Translations under genes and position numbers: made by a program
Shown here: positions 17,482-25,294 of the stretch, one piece after another
Position numbering within the stretch: the first letter of the stretch is position 1
Layout: every line of letters begins with the position of its first letter
Source: JAGWRI01 sp035700805
GTDB lineage: Bacteria; Gemmatimonadota; Gemmatimonadetes; Gemmatimonadales; Gemmatimonadaceae
DNA: 64,000 nucleotides
Reading direction: 5' to 3'
Assembly (NCBI GenBank): GCA_035700805.1
Contig: DASSOG010000046.1
Coordinates: 1 to 64,000, forward strand
The notes under the pieces: generated by a model
Databases searched by the model: none
Seen by the model: only the letters and a program-made list of their open reading frames with translations
Told to the model about the DNA's origin: nothing

Positions 17482-18399
17482 CTAGTCGGTGGCCTGGCCG
17501 TCCGCACGGTTGGAAAATCGCACGCGCGCGTCCAGCGTATCAATGCGCAGCCGCGGGAGCGTGCCGGCAAACACATGCTCCGTCAGCCACGCCAGCTCCG
17601 CGTCTTTCTGGCCGGCATCCAGGTCGCGATACCACGCCTTGGGCCGGCCATCGGTCCCGGGGTTCCAGCGATAGCGGCGCGCCTTGAGCACATCCTTGGT
17701 GGCAATGGGTGAGCCCTCGGCCCAGATGCGCACCTGGCCGGCGCGCGCGCTCTCGAGCAGCAGCGTCATCGGGAGGACGCCGTCGTCGAAGGGCGTGGCC
17801 AGCAGGTGCACCACCGCCGCGGCATCCTGGTCGGCCCGGTGCGCGCCATAGAACCGGTGGCAGCGCTTCATGAGCAGGAACTCGAGCGACGCCGACGAGA
17901 GCCCCCGCTGCCGCCACGGGACATCGCGAATGGAGCAGGCCCATGCCTTGTCCTTGAATACGGGCAGGCGCCGTTCGGTGAATGGCCGGTCAAATTCCGC
18001 GTTGTGCGCAATGACCAGCGACACGGGCTTCAGGAGCGCGTCCACCGCGGCGTCGTCAATGCGCTTGCCCTTGACCATCTGGTCGGTGATCCCCGTCAGC
18101 GCCGTGATGTCCGGTGGGATCGGGCGCCCCGGATCCTCCAGGTAGTCGATGGTGGGCTGCACCTCGAAGACCCGCCCGGTCTCCGCGTCGTACGTGAAGG
18201 GCACGGCGGAGAACTGGATGATGGCGTCGTGGCGAGCGTCCAGCCCGGTGGTCTCGAGGTCCAGGGAGAGCGCGGTGCGCAGCTTCTCCTGGCCGCTGGG
18301 AGTGGTGTACGCGCGCGGTGGTTCGAACCGCCGGAGCACCTGGTAGTCGCGGGAGGCATCGAGCTGCCTGGCCAGCGCGTCGAGGTCGGGAGTTCCCAT
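17482..18399 (-). CDS. DnaQ-type DEDDh 3'-5' exonuclease
   Basis: 305 residues. The exonuclease motifs are complete: Exo I LDLETTG (D47, E49), Exo II AHNAEFD (D137) and Exo III GAHRADQD (H187, D192), the DEDDh order of DnaQ/PolC epsilon-like proofreading nucleases. About 100 C-terminal residues after the catalytic core contain ATKDVLKARRYRWNPG and AWYRDLD, resembling the C-terminal part found in DnaQ-like proteins that process single-stranded ends. The stand-alone form is not fused to a polymerase. Start selected at MGTPDLD because the longer upstream frame reads through the intergenic region. It is divergent from the oxidoreductase gene. Confidence 0.85.
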   Translation of the reverse strand: MGTPDLDALARQLDASRDYQVLRRFEPPRAYTTPSGQEKLRTALSLDLETTGLDARHDAIIQFSAVPFTYDAETGRVFEVQPTIDYLEDPGRPIPPDITALTGITDQMVKGKRIDDAAVDALLKPVSLVIAHNAEFDRPFTERRLPVFKDKAWACSIRDVPWRQRGLSSASLEFLLMKRCHRFYGAHRADQDAAAVVHLLATPFDDGVLPMTLLLESARAGQVRIWAEGSPIATKDVLKARRYRWNPGTDGRPKAWYRDLDAGQKDAELAWLTEHVFAGTLPRLRIDTLDARVRFSNRADGQATD

Positions 18400-18517
18400 G
18401 CCGGAAGTTGCGTGTGGGGCACCGCACCCGTCCAGTCCTGCCCGGGCTGGCATCGGCGCGCGGAAACGGTTAGAACTGGGGGGTTCCGCGCAACTGGGGA
18501 GAGGTGAGCGAGTCCGT

Positions 18518-19543
18518 ATGAAAATCCTGAACCTGCGCCCCATGCGCGCCGTTGAAGTGCGGACGCCGGGCCCGCCCGAGGTGCTGGTGCTGGGTGAGGC
18601 CCCCCGCCCGCAGCCGCTGGTGGACCAGGTCCTGATCGAGGTGGCGGCGGCCGGGGTCAACCGGCCGGACCTCCTGCAGCGCCGGGGCGTCTATCCCCCC
18701 CCGCACGGGGTGACGGAGACGCTGGGCCTGGACGTGGCGGGCACGATCGTCGCCGTCGGGCCGGATGTCGCGCGCTGGCACGTTGGCGACGAGGTGTGCG
18801 CGCTCGTGGCGGGTGGCGGGTACGCCGAGTATTGCATTGCCCCCGAATCGCAGTGCCTGCCCGTTCCCCGCGGCCTCTCGATGGTGGAAGCCGCGTCGCT
18901 CCCCGAGACGTACTTCACCGTCTGGAGCAATGTGTTCGACCGGGGCCGGCTGGAACGCGATGAGGTATTCCTGATACACGGCGGCGCGAGCGGCATTGGC
19001 GTGGCGGCCATCCAGATGGCCCGCGCGCTCGGCGCGCGCGTGTTTGCCACGGCCGGCAGCGCGGACAAGTGCGCGGCGTGCGAGCAACTCGGGGCGCTGC
19101 GTGCCATCAACCGGCACATCGACGACTTCGTGGAAGTGGTGCGCGATCATACGCACGGCCACGGCGCCGACGTGATCCTGGACATGGTGGCGGGGAGCTA
19201 CACGGCCCGCAACCTGGAGGTGCTGGCGGAAGACGGCCGCCTGGTGCTCATCGCCACGCTCGACGGCGCTGAGGCGCAGGTGGACCTCCGACGCGTGATG
19301 ACCCGGCGCCTGACCATCACCGGTTCCACCCTGCGGGGACGGTCCAGCGGGTTCAAGGGCGCCATCGCCCGACGGCTGGAAGAGGTGATCTGGCCGCTGC
19401 TGGAGGCCGGCACCATCAAGCCCATGATCCATGCCGTGTTTCCGCTGGCCCGCGCCGCGGATGCCCACGCCGAGCTGGAGCGAGGCAAGCACGTGGGCAA
19501 GATCGTGCTGTCCGTGAAGGAACCGGCGGGCACTACCACATAG
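18518..19543 (+). CDS. NAD(P)H quinone oxidoreductase, zinc-independent MDR family (PIG3-like)
   Basis: 341 residues of the medium-chain dehydrogenase/reductase superfamily. The N-terminal domain has LIEVAAAGVNRPDLLQRRG and GLDVAGTIVAVG, and the nucleotide-binding fold has VFLIHGGASGIGVAAIQMARALGARVFATAG. There is no catalytic zinc cysteine cluster, so it is of the quinone-reductase (PIG3) type that reduces quinones or alpha,beta-unsaturated carbonyls with NADPH. Start 18518 is preceded by GAGAGG; an alternative ATG at 18542 would remove eight residues and give the family's usual beginning MRAVEV. A 118-bp gap separates it from the divergent exonuclease. Confidence 0.88.
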   Translation: MKILNLRPMRAVEVRTPGPPEVLVLGEAPRPQPLVDQVLIEVAAAGVNRPDLLQRRGVYPPPHGVTETLGLDVAGTIVAVGPDVARWHVGDEVCALVAGGGYAEYCIAPESQCLPVPRGLSMVEAASLPETYFTVWSNVFDRGRLERDEVFLIHGGASGIGVAAIQMARALGARVFATAGSADKCAACEQLGALRAINRHIDDFVEVVRDHTHGHGADVILDMVAGSYTARNLEVLAEDGRLVLIATLDGAEAQVDLRRVMTRRLTITGSTLRGRSSGFKGAIARRLEEVIWPLLEAGTIKPMIHAVFPLARAADAHAELERGKHVGKIVLSVKEPAGTTT

Positions 19544-19592
19544 AACCTGACGTCCCAGGTCGTGGCCCTGGCGAGCAGGGTCGCCGAGGCGG

Positions 19593-19621
19593 TGGACTCG
19601 GCCGGACCCCGGGTGTAGCGT
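19593..19621 (+). promoter_or_regulatory. Candidate promoter giving a leaderless transcript for the trifunctional gene
   Basis: TGGACT (19593-19598) and TAGCGT (19616-19621) are 17 bases apart. The ATG begins at 19627, five bases after the -10, so transcription would start at or next to the start codon. No Shine-Dalgarno is visible, which agrees with a leaderless mRNA. Confidence 0.4.
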
Positions 19622-19626
19622 TTTTC

Positions 19627-22600
19627 ATGCTTGAATCAGCCCCGCAGTTCGACACGGCCACCGTCGCCGAACTGTTGCATCGCCACTTTGCGCTGGATGG
19701 TGAAGTTCGCGCGCTGTGCAGCGAGCGCGACCAGAACTTCATGATCGAAGCCGCCGGCCGGCGCGCGGTGTTCAAGATTGCGAACGCCGGCGAATCGCGC
19801 GCGCTGATCGAGGCGCAGCTCGAGGTGATGCAGCGGCTGGCGGCCGCCGGCGTGCCGGTGCCGCGCGTGCTGTCCGCGGCGGACGGGGCGCGCATTGTTT
19901 CGGTGCCCGGGCCTGATGGTGCCACGCACGCGGCCTGGGCGGTCACCGCGCTCCCCGGCGTGCCACTTGCCCAGTTCACGCTTCCGCCGCAGTCGCTCAT
20001 GAGCGAACTGGGACATACCATCGGCGTCATGTCACGCGCGCTGGACGGGTTCGACCATCCGGCGGCCCACCGCGAGTTGAAGTGGGACCTGGCGTCCGGA
20101 CGCGCGGTGGCCGAGGAGCGGCGGGCCCTGGTGACCGACCCCTCGGCGCGTGAGGGGATAGCCCGCCTGCTGGCGTCGTTCGATCGCTGTACGGCGCCCT
20201 GCCTGCCCAGGCTGCGCCGCGCCGTGATCCATGGCGACCTGAATGACCACAACATCCTGGTGGAGCGGGGCGGGCCGGGCGATCCCCCGCGGCTGGGTGG
20301 CATCATCGACCTGGGCGACATGGTGCACTCGTATGCGGTGGCGGACCTGGCCATCGCGTGCGCGTATGCCATTCTGGACGCGCCCGAGCCCCTGTCCGCC
20401 ATGCGCGCGCTGGTGGAGGGTTGCCACGCCGTGCGGCCGCTGGACGAAGCGGAACTCGGCGCGCTGTTCGGCCTCGTGGCGCTGCGCGTCTGCGTGAGCG
20501 CCTGCGTGGCCGCCGAGCAGGTACCAGCGCATCCGGACAACCCGTATCTGGACGTGAGCCAGGCTCGCGTGCGTCAGGCGTTGCCGCGGCTTGCCGCCAC
20601 GTCGTTCGAGGTGGCCGAAGCGGTGCTGCGGGATGCGTGCGGCCGGCCGCCGGTGGCCGCGGCGCCCGCGGTGCGCGAATGGCTGGTGGCGCGACGCGGC
20701 ACGTTCGCCCCCGTGCTCGGCACGGACCTGACACGCACTCCAACCGTGGTGCTCGACCTGTCGGTCGGATCGTCGCTGGTGAATGCGGATCCCGCGGGGC
20801 GCGACGAGGCGCACCTCACCCCCGTGGTGGCCCGCGCCATGGAGGAGGCGGGGGCGCGCCTTGCCATTGGCCGATACGACGAGCCGCGGGTGTTGTACCT
20901 CACGCCGCAGTTTGGCGGCGAGGGCGCGGTGACCGACGAGCGCCGCACTGTGCACATCGGGCTGGATCTCTTTGCGGCCGGCGGGACGCCGGTGTTCGCG
21001 CCGCTGTCGGGTACGGTCCATGCCTGCACGGACAATGCGGTTCCACTGGACTACGGGCCCACGATCATCCTGCGACATGAGACGGACGCGGGCGTGGAGT
21101 TCTTCACGCTCTACGGCCATCTCTCGCGCGAATCGCTGGGCGGGCTGCGGCGCGGCCAGCGGGTAGAGCGCGGTGCGCGGATTGGATGGCTGGGCGCGCC
21201 GACGGAGAACGGCGGATGGACGCCACACCTGCACCTGCAGGTGATGGCGAGCATGCTGGGGTACAAGGACAACTTCCCGGGGGTGGCGCCGGCATCGCAG
21301 CGCCGGGCCTGGTGCGCGCTGTGTCCCGACCCGAACCTGCTGGCGGGAGTGCCGGCCGGGCGCTTTCCGCCCCCGTCGCCGCCGGCCGAGGTGACGCTGG
21401 CCACCCGGCAGCGGCTGTTCGGCGGCAACCTCAGCGTGTCGTACCGGCAACCGCTGAAGGCCATACGCGGATGGAAGCAATACGTGTTTGATGAAACCGG
21501 CCGGCAGTTCGTGGACGGCTTCAACAACGTGCCGCATGTGGGGCATGCGCACCCCCGGGTGGTGGCAGCCGCGGCGGCGCAGATGGGCGTGCTGAACGCC
21601 AACACCCGGTACCTGCACGACCTGCCGGCGCAGTACGCCGAGCGGCTGGGCGCCACGCTGCCGGACCCGCTGCGGGTCTGTTACTTCACCAATTCGGCCA
21701 GCGAGGCGAATGAACTGGCGCTGCGGATGGCTCGCGCGGCCACGGGCGGCCGCGACCTGATCGTGCTGGAAGCCGCCTACCACGGCAATACCACAACGCT
21801 GATCGACATCAGCCCGTACAAGCACGCCGGGCCTGGTGGGGCGGGCGCGCCGGACTGGGTGCACGTGGCGCCCCTGCCCGACGACTACCGGGGGCAGTTC
21901 CGGCGCGGAGACCCGGAGGTCGGGGCGCGCTACGCCGCGGCGGTGGCGGCACTGGCCCAGTCGGTGCGGGACGGAGGGCGCCGGCTTTCGGGGTTCATCG
22001 CCGAGACCTGTCCGAGCGTCGGAGGGCAGTTGATGCTGCCGCAGGGCTATCTGGCCGCGGCCTACGACGCCGTGCGCCGGGCCGGCGGCGTCTGCATCGC
22101 CGACGAAGTACAGACCGGGCTGGGGCGCATCGGGACGCACGTCTGGGCCTTCCAGGCCCATGGGGTGGTGCCGGACATCGTGGTGATGGGCAAGCCCATT
22201 GGCAACGGCCACCCGCTGGCCGCCGTGGTGACTACGCGCGCCATCGCCAATGCCTTTGACAATGGCATGGAGTACTTCAGCACGTTCGGGGGCAACACCG
22301 TGTCGTGCGCCGTGGGGCTGGCCGTGCTGGACGTGCTGCGCGATGAGCGGCTGCAGGAGCATGCGCGCTCAGTGGGGGCGCGGATGCTGGCGGACCTGCG
22401 GGCGCTGGCCGATCGGCACGCGGTCATTGGCGACGTGCGCGGCTCGGGGTTCTTCCTTGGCGTGGACCTGGTCCGCGATCGCACCACGCGGCAGCCGGCC
22501 GCCGCCGAGGCGGCGTACGTGGCCAACCGGATGCGGGAGCGGGGGGTCCTGATCGGGACTGATGGCCCGTACCACAACGTGCTGAAGATCCGGCCCCCCA

Positions 22601-22683
22601 TGCCGTTCAACGGAACCGACGCCGGGCTCCTGGTTGAGGTGCTGGATCAGGTGTTGGGCGAGGTCGGGGCCGGGCGGGGGTGA
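19627..22683 (+). CDS. Fusion of APH-type kinase, M23-like domain and class III aminotransferase-fold lyase
   Basis: 1018 residues with three modules. Residues about 1-350: an aminoglycoside-phosphotransferase/homoserine-kinase-like fold with catalytic HGDLNDHN (201-208) and IIDLGDM. About 360-570: an M23/LytM-like domain with intact zinc pattern HIGLD near 444 and HLHLQV near 535, but no signal peptide. About 580-1018: class III aminotransferase fold with FTNSASEANELALRMARA, the glycine-rich PLP region and Schiff-base K856 in VMGKPIGNGHP. The kinase and PLP modules correspond to separate human proteins, hydroxylysine kinase and phospholyases (PHYKPL/ETNPPL), so the fusion probably phosphorylates an amino alcohol and then eliminates phosphate. 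The substrate and the role of the cytoplasmic M23 module are inference. Confidence 0.8.
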   Translation: MLESAPQFDTATVAELLHRHFALDGEVRALCSERDQNFMIEAAGRRAVFKIANAGESRALIEAQLEVMQRLAAAGVPVPRVLSAADGARIVSVPGPDGATHAAWAVTALPGVPLAQFTLPPQSLMSELGHTIGVMSRALDGFDHPAAHRELKWDLASGRAVAEERRALVTDPSAREGIARLLASFDRCTAPCLPRLRRAVIHGDLNDHNILVERGGPGDPPRLGGIIDLGDMVHSYAVADLAIACAYAILDAPEPLSAMRALVEGCHAVRPLDEAELGALFGLVALRVCVSACVAAEQVPAHPDNPYLDVSQARVRQALPRLAATSFEVAEAVLRDACGRPPVAAAPAVREWLVARRGTFAPVLGTDLTRTPTVVLDLSVGSSLVNADPAGRDEAHLTPVVARAMEEAGARLAIGRYDEPRVLYLTPQFGGEGAVTDERRTVHIGLDLFAAGGTPVFAPLSGTVHACTDNAVPLDYGPTIILRHETDAGVEFFTLYGHLSRESLGGLRRGQRVERGARIGWLGAPTENGGWTPHLHLQVMASMLGYKDNFPGVAPASQRRAWCALCPDPNLLAGVPAGRFPPPSPPAEVTLATRQRLFGGNLSVSYRQPLKAIRGWKQYVFDETGRQFVDGFNNVPHVGHAHPRVVAAAAAQMGVLNANTRYLHDLPAQYAERLGATLPDPLRVCYFTNSASEANELALRMARAATGGRDLIVLEAAYHGNTTTLIDISPYKHAGPGGAGAPDWVHVAPLPDDYRGQFRRGDPEVGARYAAAVAALAQSVRDGGRRLSGFIAETCPSVGGQLMLPQGYLAAAYDAVRRAGGVCIADEVQTGLGRIGTHVWAFQAHGVVPDIVVMGKPIGNGHPLAAVVTTRAIANAFDNGMEYFSTFGGNTVSCAVGLAVLDVLRDERLQEHARSVGARMLADLRALADRHAVIGDVRGSGFFLGVDLVRDRTTRQPAAAEAAYVANRMRERGVLIGTDGPYHNVLKIRPPMPFNGTDAGLLVEVLDQVLGEVGAGRG

Positions 22684-22826
22684 GTTCGGCCTTGCGGAAG
22701 GTGGAACTCCGCGGCATACTGGACTGTATACAATCGCATCGGCTGGCCGTCCCGGTCAGCCGGCGACCTGTATCCTGGGGGCTGACCATGTGGGCTCATG
22801 GCGCTGGTTACGACACTGGGGTGACG

Positions 22827-23585
22827 ATGCCCCGTCCAGCGGGTGGAACGGCAGCGATTGTGATGCTCGTGCTGGCGACGATGAGTCTGGTGCCTGGCAG
22901 CGCCCGTGCGCAGCGCTCGGCGGGCGGGTACCTGCTGGGGGCGCCGAGCGGGACGTTCACCATTCGCACGGGCTACGACGCCGCGATGGCGAACAGCGAC
23001 CTCTTTGCCTTTGTGACGAACGAGCTGACGCTCCGCAAGCGGGATTTTGCGTCGCCGATGCTGGCGGCCGACTTCGGCTTCCGGTTGAACTCGAACGTCG
23101 ACGCCACCTTCGGGGCCGGGTACTCCCGCGGCGCGGCCCGGTCCGAGTTCCGCGACTGGCTGGACAACAACAACCTGCCGATCGAGCAGCAGACGGAGTT
23201 CATCCGTGTGCCGCTGACGGTGAACCTCAAGGCGTATCTTGAGCCGCCGGGACGGGCCATTGGCCATTACGCCTGGATCCCCGCCAAGTTCGCGCCGTAT
23301 GTCGGGGGCGGGGTGGGGACGATGTGGTACCGGTTCCGGCAATCCGGTGACTTCATAGATTTCAACACCACCGAGGTGTATCCCGACACCTATTCGTCGT
23401 CCGCGTGGACGCCGATGGCGAACGCCTTCGTGGGCAGCGACTTCGGGCTGCGTCCGGGGCTGGCCTTCAACGTAGAGGCGCGGTATTCCTGGGCGCGAGG
23501 GCCGTTGAGTCGGGATTTTTCGGGATTCCATCGCCTGGACCTCTCGGGCATTGCATTCACCGCTGGCGTGACGTTCCGGTATTAA
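22827..23585 (+). CDS. Outer-membrane beta-barrel protein
   Basis: 252 residues with a signal peptide (ending GSARAQ). The rest is Gly-, Tyr- and Phe-rich with alternating hydrophobic residues: an ADFGFRLNSNVDATFGAGY strand pair, KFAPYVGGGVGTMWY, and a final strand ITAGVTFRY-like terminus (GVTFRY) ending in an aromatic residue, as outer-membrane barrels do. It resembles 8-stranded OmpA/OmpW-type barrels in length. Function is unknown. Start at 22827 gives a clean signal; an in-frame ATG at 22788 would add 13 residues and has a G-run seven bases upstream, so it cannot be excluded. The trifunctional gene ends 143 bp upstream. Confidence 0.7.
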   Translation: MPRPAGGTAAIVMLVLATMSLVPGSARAQRSAGGYLLGAPSGTFTIRTGYDAAMANSDLFAFVTNELTLRKRDFASPMLAADFGFRLNSNVDATFGAGYSRGAARSEFRDWLDNNNLPIEQQTEFIRVPLTVNLKAYLEPPGRAIGHYAWIPAKFAPYVGGGVGTMWYRFRQSGDFIDFNTTEVYPDTYSSSAWTPMANAFVGSDFGLRPGLAFNVEARYSWARGPLSRDFSGFHRLDLSGIAFTAGVTFRY

Positions 23586-23595
23586 GGAGCAGATG

Positions 23596-24912
23596 ATGAA
23601 ACTTCGATTCTCGCTTTCCTCCCTCGCCATCGCGGTGGGTGCCATCGCCCTGGCGGCGCCGGCGCCGCGGCTCGCGGCGCAGCAGGCGACGACCGGTTTC
23701 GGGTGGGCCGCGTTCACCGGCTGCTGGTCGCCCGTCCGCGCGCCGGATGGCGCGGAGGTCTCCACGCTGTGTGTGGTGCCGGCGGGCACGGCGTCGGCCG
23801 TGGACCTGACGACGGTTGCCAGCGGCCAGGTGATTTCGCGCGAGCGCGTGGACGCTACCGGGCTCGCGGTGAACGGCACGCTCGATGGGTGCAAGGGCTG
23901 GAGCCGCGCCGAGTGGTCGCGGGATGGCCAGCGCGTGTATCTCCATGGCGAGTACACGTGTCAGGGCGGGCAGCGTCAGGTCTCCTCGTCACTGCTGGGG
24001 CTGACGTCAGGTGGTCAACTGATGAATGTGCAGGGGCTCGTGGCCGGCACCAACAAGGGTGTGCGCGTGGCCGAGTACCGCCGGGTTGCGGTGCCGGATA
24101 GCTTGCCATCGGACATGCGCGCGGCCCTCGGGACGCGCACCATGGCCATGGATGCCGCGGGAGTCGCCGCGTCGGCGCCCATCACCACGAAGGCGGTGAT
24201 CGAGGCGTCAACCCGGCTGGATCCGCTGGTGGTGGAAGCGTGGCTGGCCAATCACGGGGGCGTGTTGCCGGTGGACGCCCGCGACCTGGTGGCGATGGCG
24301 GATGCCGGCGTCCCCGGTGACGTGACCGACGTGCTGGTGGCGCTGTCGCACCCGGATCAGCTGGCGCTGAGTCCGGAACTCACCGGCGACATGCCGGACA
24401 ACGCGGGCGCCTACGCGTCCCGCGGGGTGGCCACGGCGCGGCCCGACGATGACGCTGATCGCCCGCGTCGCACGTCGTGCGCATACTCCGTGTACTGGAT
24501 GGGTGGCAACACCTGCTACTACTCCTCATGGTATGGCTATGGGATGACCGGGCCGTACTGGGGATATGACAGTTATTATGGCTACGGCAGCTACCTTGGC
24601 GCCGGGGCCTACTACGGCCCGTATTCGCCGTACGGGTACGGGTGGGGCGGCGGGTGGTACAGCGGGGGGCCAGTGGTGGTCGTGAACCCGCCTTCCACCG
24701 GTGGCAACGCGTACCACGGTCGCGTGGTGAAGGGGCGCGGCTACGTGTCCGGTCGTCCGTCCGGGAGCCAGGCGCAGGGCGGCTCCAGCGCGAGGGCTGG
24801 TTCGGCGTCGCCATCCGGGACGCAGGCCGCGCCACCGGCCAAGCCCGCGAGTCCGCCGCGGACCGCGCATCCTCGGGGGAGCGGTGGCGGTGGTGGCGGC
24901 GGTGGCTATTGA
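23596..24912 (+). CDS. Secreted protein of unknown function with Gly/Tyr-rich tail
   Basis: 438 residues. AAGGAG at 23584-23589 lies six bases before the second of two adjacent ATGs, so the start is placed there and not at 23593. A signal peptide ends near RLAAQ. The first half (about 25-190) is a beta-rich domain (GCWSPVRAP, CVVPAGTASAVDL). About 195-290 is helical and Ala/Asp-rich. The last 150 residues are low-complexity: repeated YGYGSY/YYGPY-type Gly and Tyr, then Gly/Ser/Ala and a terminal poly-Gly run before the stop. Such tails occur in cell-surface and matrix proteins. It is co-directional with the upstream barrel gene, 10 bp apart, so the two probably act at the envelope together. 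No domain recognised. Confidence 0.65.
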   Translation: MKLRFSLSSLAIAVGAIALAAPAPRLAAQQATTGFGWAAFTGCWSPVRAPDGAEVSTLCVVPAGTASAVDLTTVASGQVISRERVDATGLAVNGTLDGCKGWSRAEWSRDGQRVYLHGEYTCQGGQRQVSSSLLGLTSGGQLMNVQGLVAGTNKGVRVAEYRRVAVPDSLPSDMRAALGTRTMAMDAAGVAASAPITTKAVIEASTRLDPLVVEAWLANHGGVLPVDARDLVAMADAGVPGDVTDVLVALSHPDQLALSPELTGDMPDNAGAYASRGVATARPDDDADRPRRTSCAYSVYWMGGNTCYYSSWYGYGMTGPYWGYDSYYGYGSYLGAGAYYGPYSPYGYGWGGGWYSGGPVVVVNPPSTGGNAYHGRVVKGRGYVSGRPSGSQAQGGSSARAGSASPSGTQAAPPAKPASPPRTAHPRGSGGGGGGGGY

Positions 24913-24940
24913 TCGGTCACCGACCCATGGACTGACAGGC

Positions 24941-24970
24941 GGCGCCGGCACCCCAAGGGATGCCGGCGCC
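24941..24970 (+). terminator. Rho-independent-like terminator after the Gly/Tyr-rich protein
   Basis: GGCGCCGGCA (24941-24950) and TGCCGGCGCC (24961-24970) form a perfect 10-bp stem with a 10-base loop, 28 bases after the stop codon. GTTTCACG and a short T-rich stretch follow on the plus strand, giving a weak U-run. Confidence 0.7.
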
Positions 24971-25013
24971 GTTTCACGTCTTGTCCCCGCCAGCGGCGGG
25001 TTGCCGCGCCGTC

Positions 25014-25184
25014 CTACGTGCCGCGCCGCCCTGACTTGGACGAGGTGGCGCGCGGCTTGACCACGGGCGTGGGTCGCGACACGGGCGACGGCGCGTGCTC
25101 GTGTGCGAGCTTGGTCGGCTCAGCGTCCGGCCGCGCGACCCGTTTGCGGGAAAAGTCGGGAACCTGGGTGCGATGCTTCTTCAT
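25014..25184 (-). CDS. Small basic protein of unknown function
   Basis: 56 residues, strongly basic: KKHRTQ, FSRKR and SKSGRRGT, with a proline-rich middle and no hydrophobic segment. The start at 25184 is set by a perfect AGGAGG four bases upstream of the ATG on the minus strand, the best Shine-Dalgarno I noticed among the gaps I checked. It is flanked by the hairpin at 24941-24970 and by asnS running the other way. It could be a nucleic-acid-binding or ribosome-associated small protein, but nothing in the sequence proves that. A longer frame reaching 25262 is less likely because it lacks such a ribosome-binding site. Confidence 0.55.
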   Translation of the reverse strand: MKKHRTQVPDFSRKRVARPDAEPTKLAHEHAPSPVSRPTPVVKPRATSSKSGRRGT

Positions 25185-25257
25185 GGGACCTCCTGATGGT
25201 GCGCCCGCGTGAAATATGGGGGAGGCAGGGGGGCCCGGGCCAGAGGGCGCTCGGCCC

Positions 25258-25286
25258 TTCACATCACTTCGCGCCGAGGATACCGT
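25258..25286 (+). promoter_or_regulatory. Candidate promoter of asnS
   Basis: TTCACA (25258-25263) and TACCGT (25281-25286) are 17 bases apart. The asnS ATG is eight bases after the -10, so the mRNA would have almost no leader. The -35 matches TTGACA at five of six positions; the -10 is weak. Confidence 0.4.
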
Positions 25287-25294
25287 TCTCCCTC

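Noticed and set aside
18317..18332. GGTTCGAACC-like sequence resembling a tRNA T-loop
   Set aside because: It lies inside the exonuclease gene, and no acceptor or anticodon stem of a tRNA can be folded around it.
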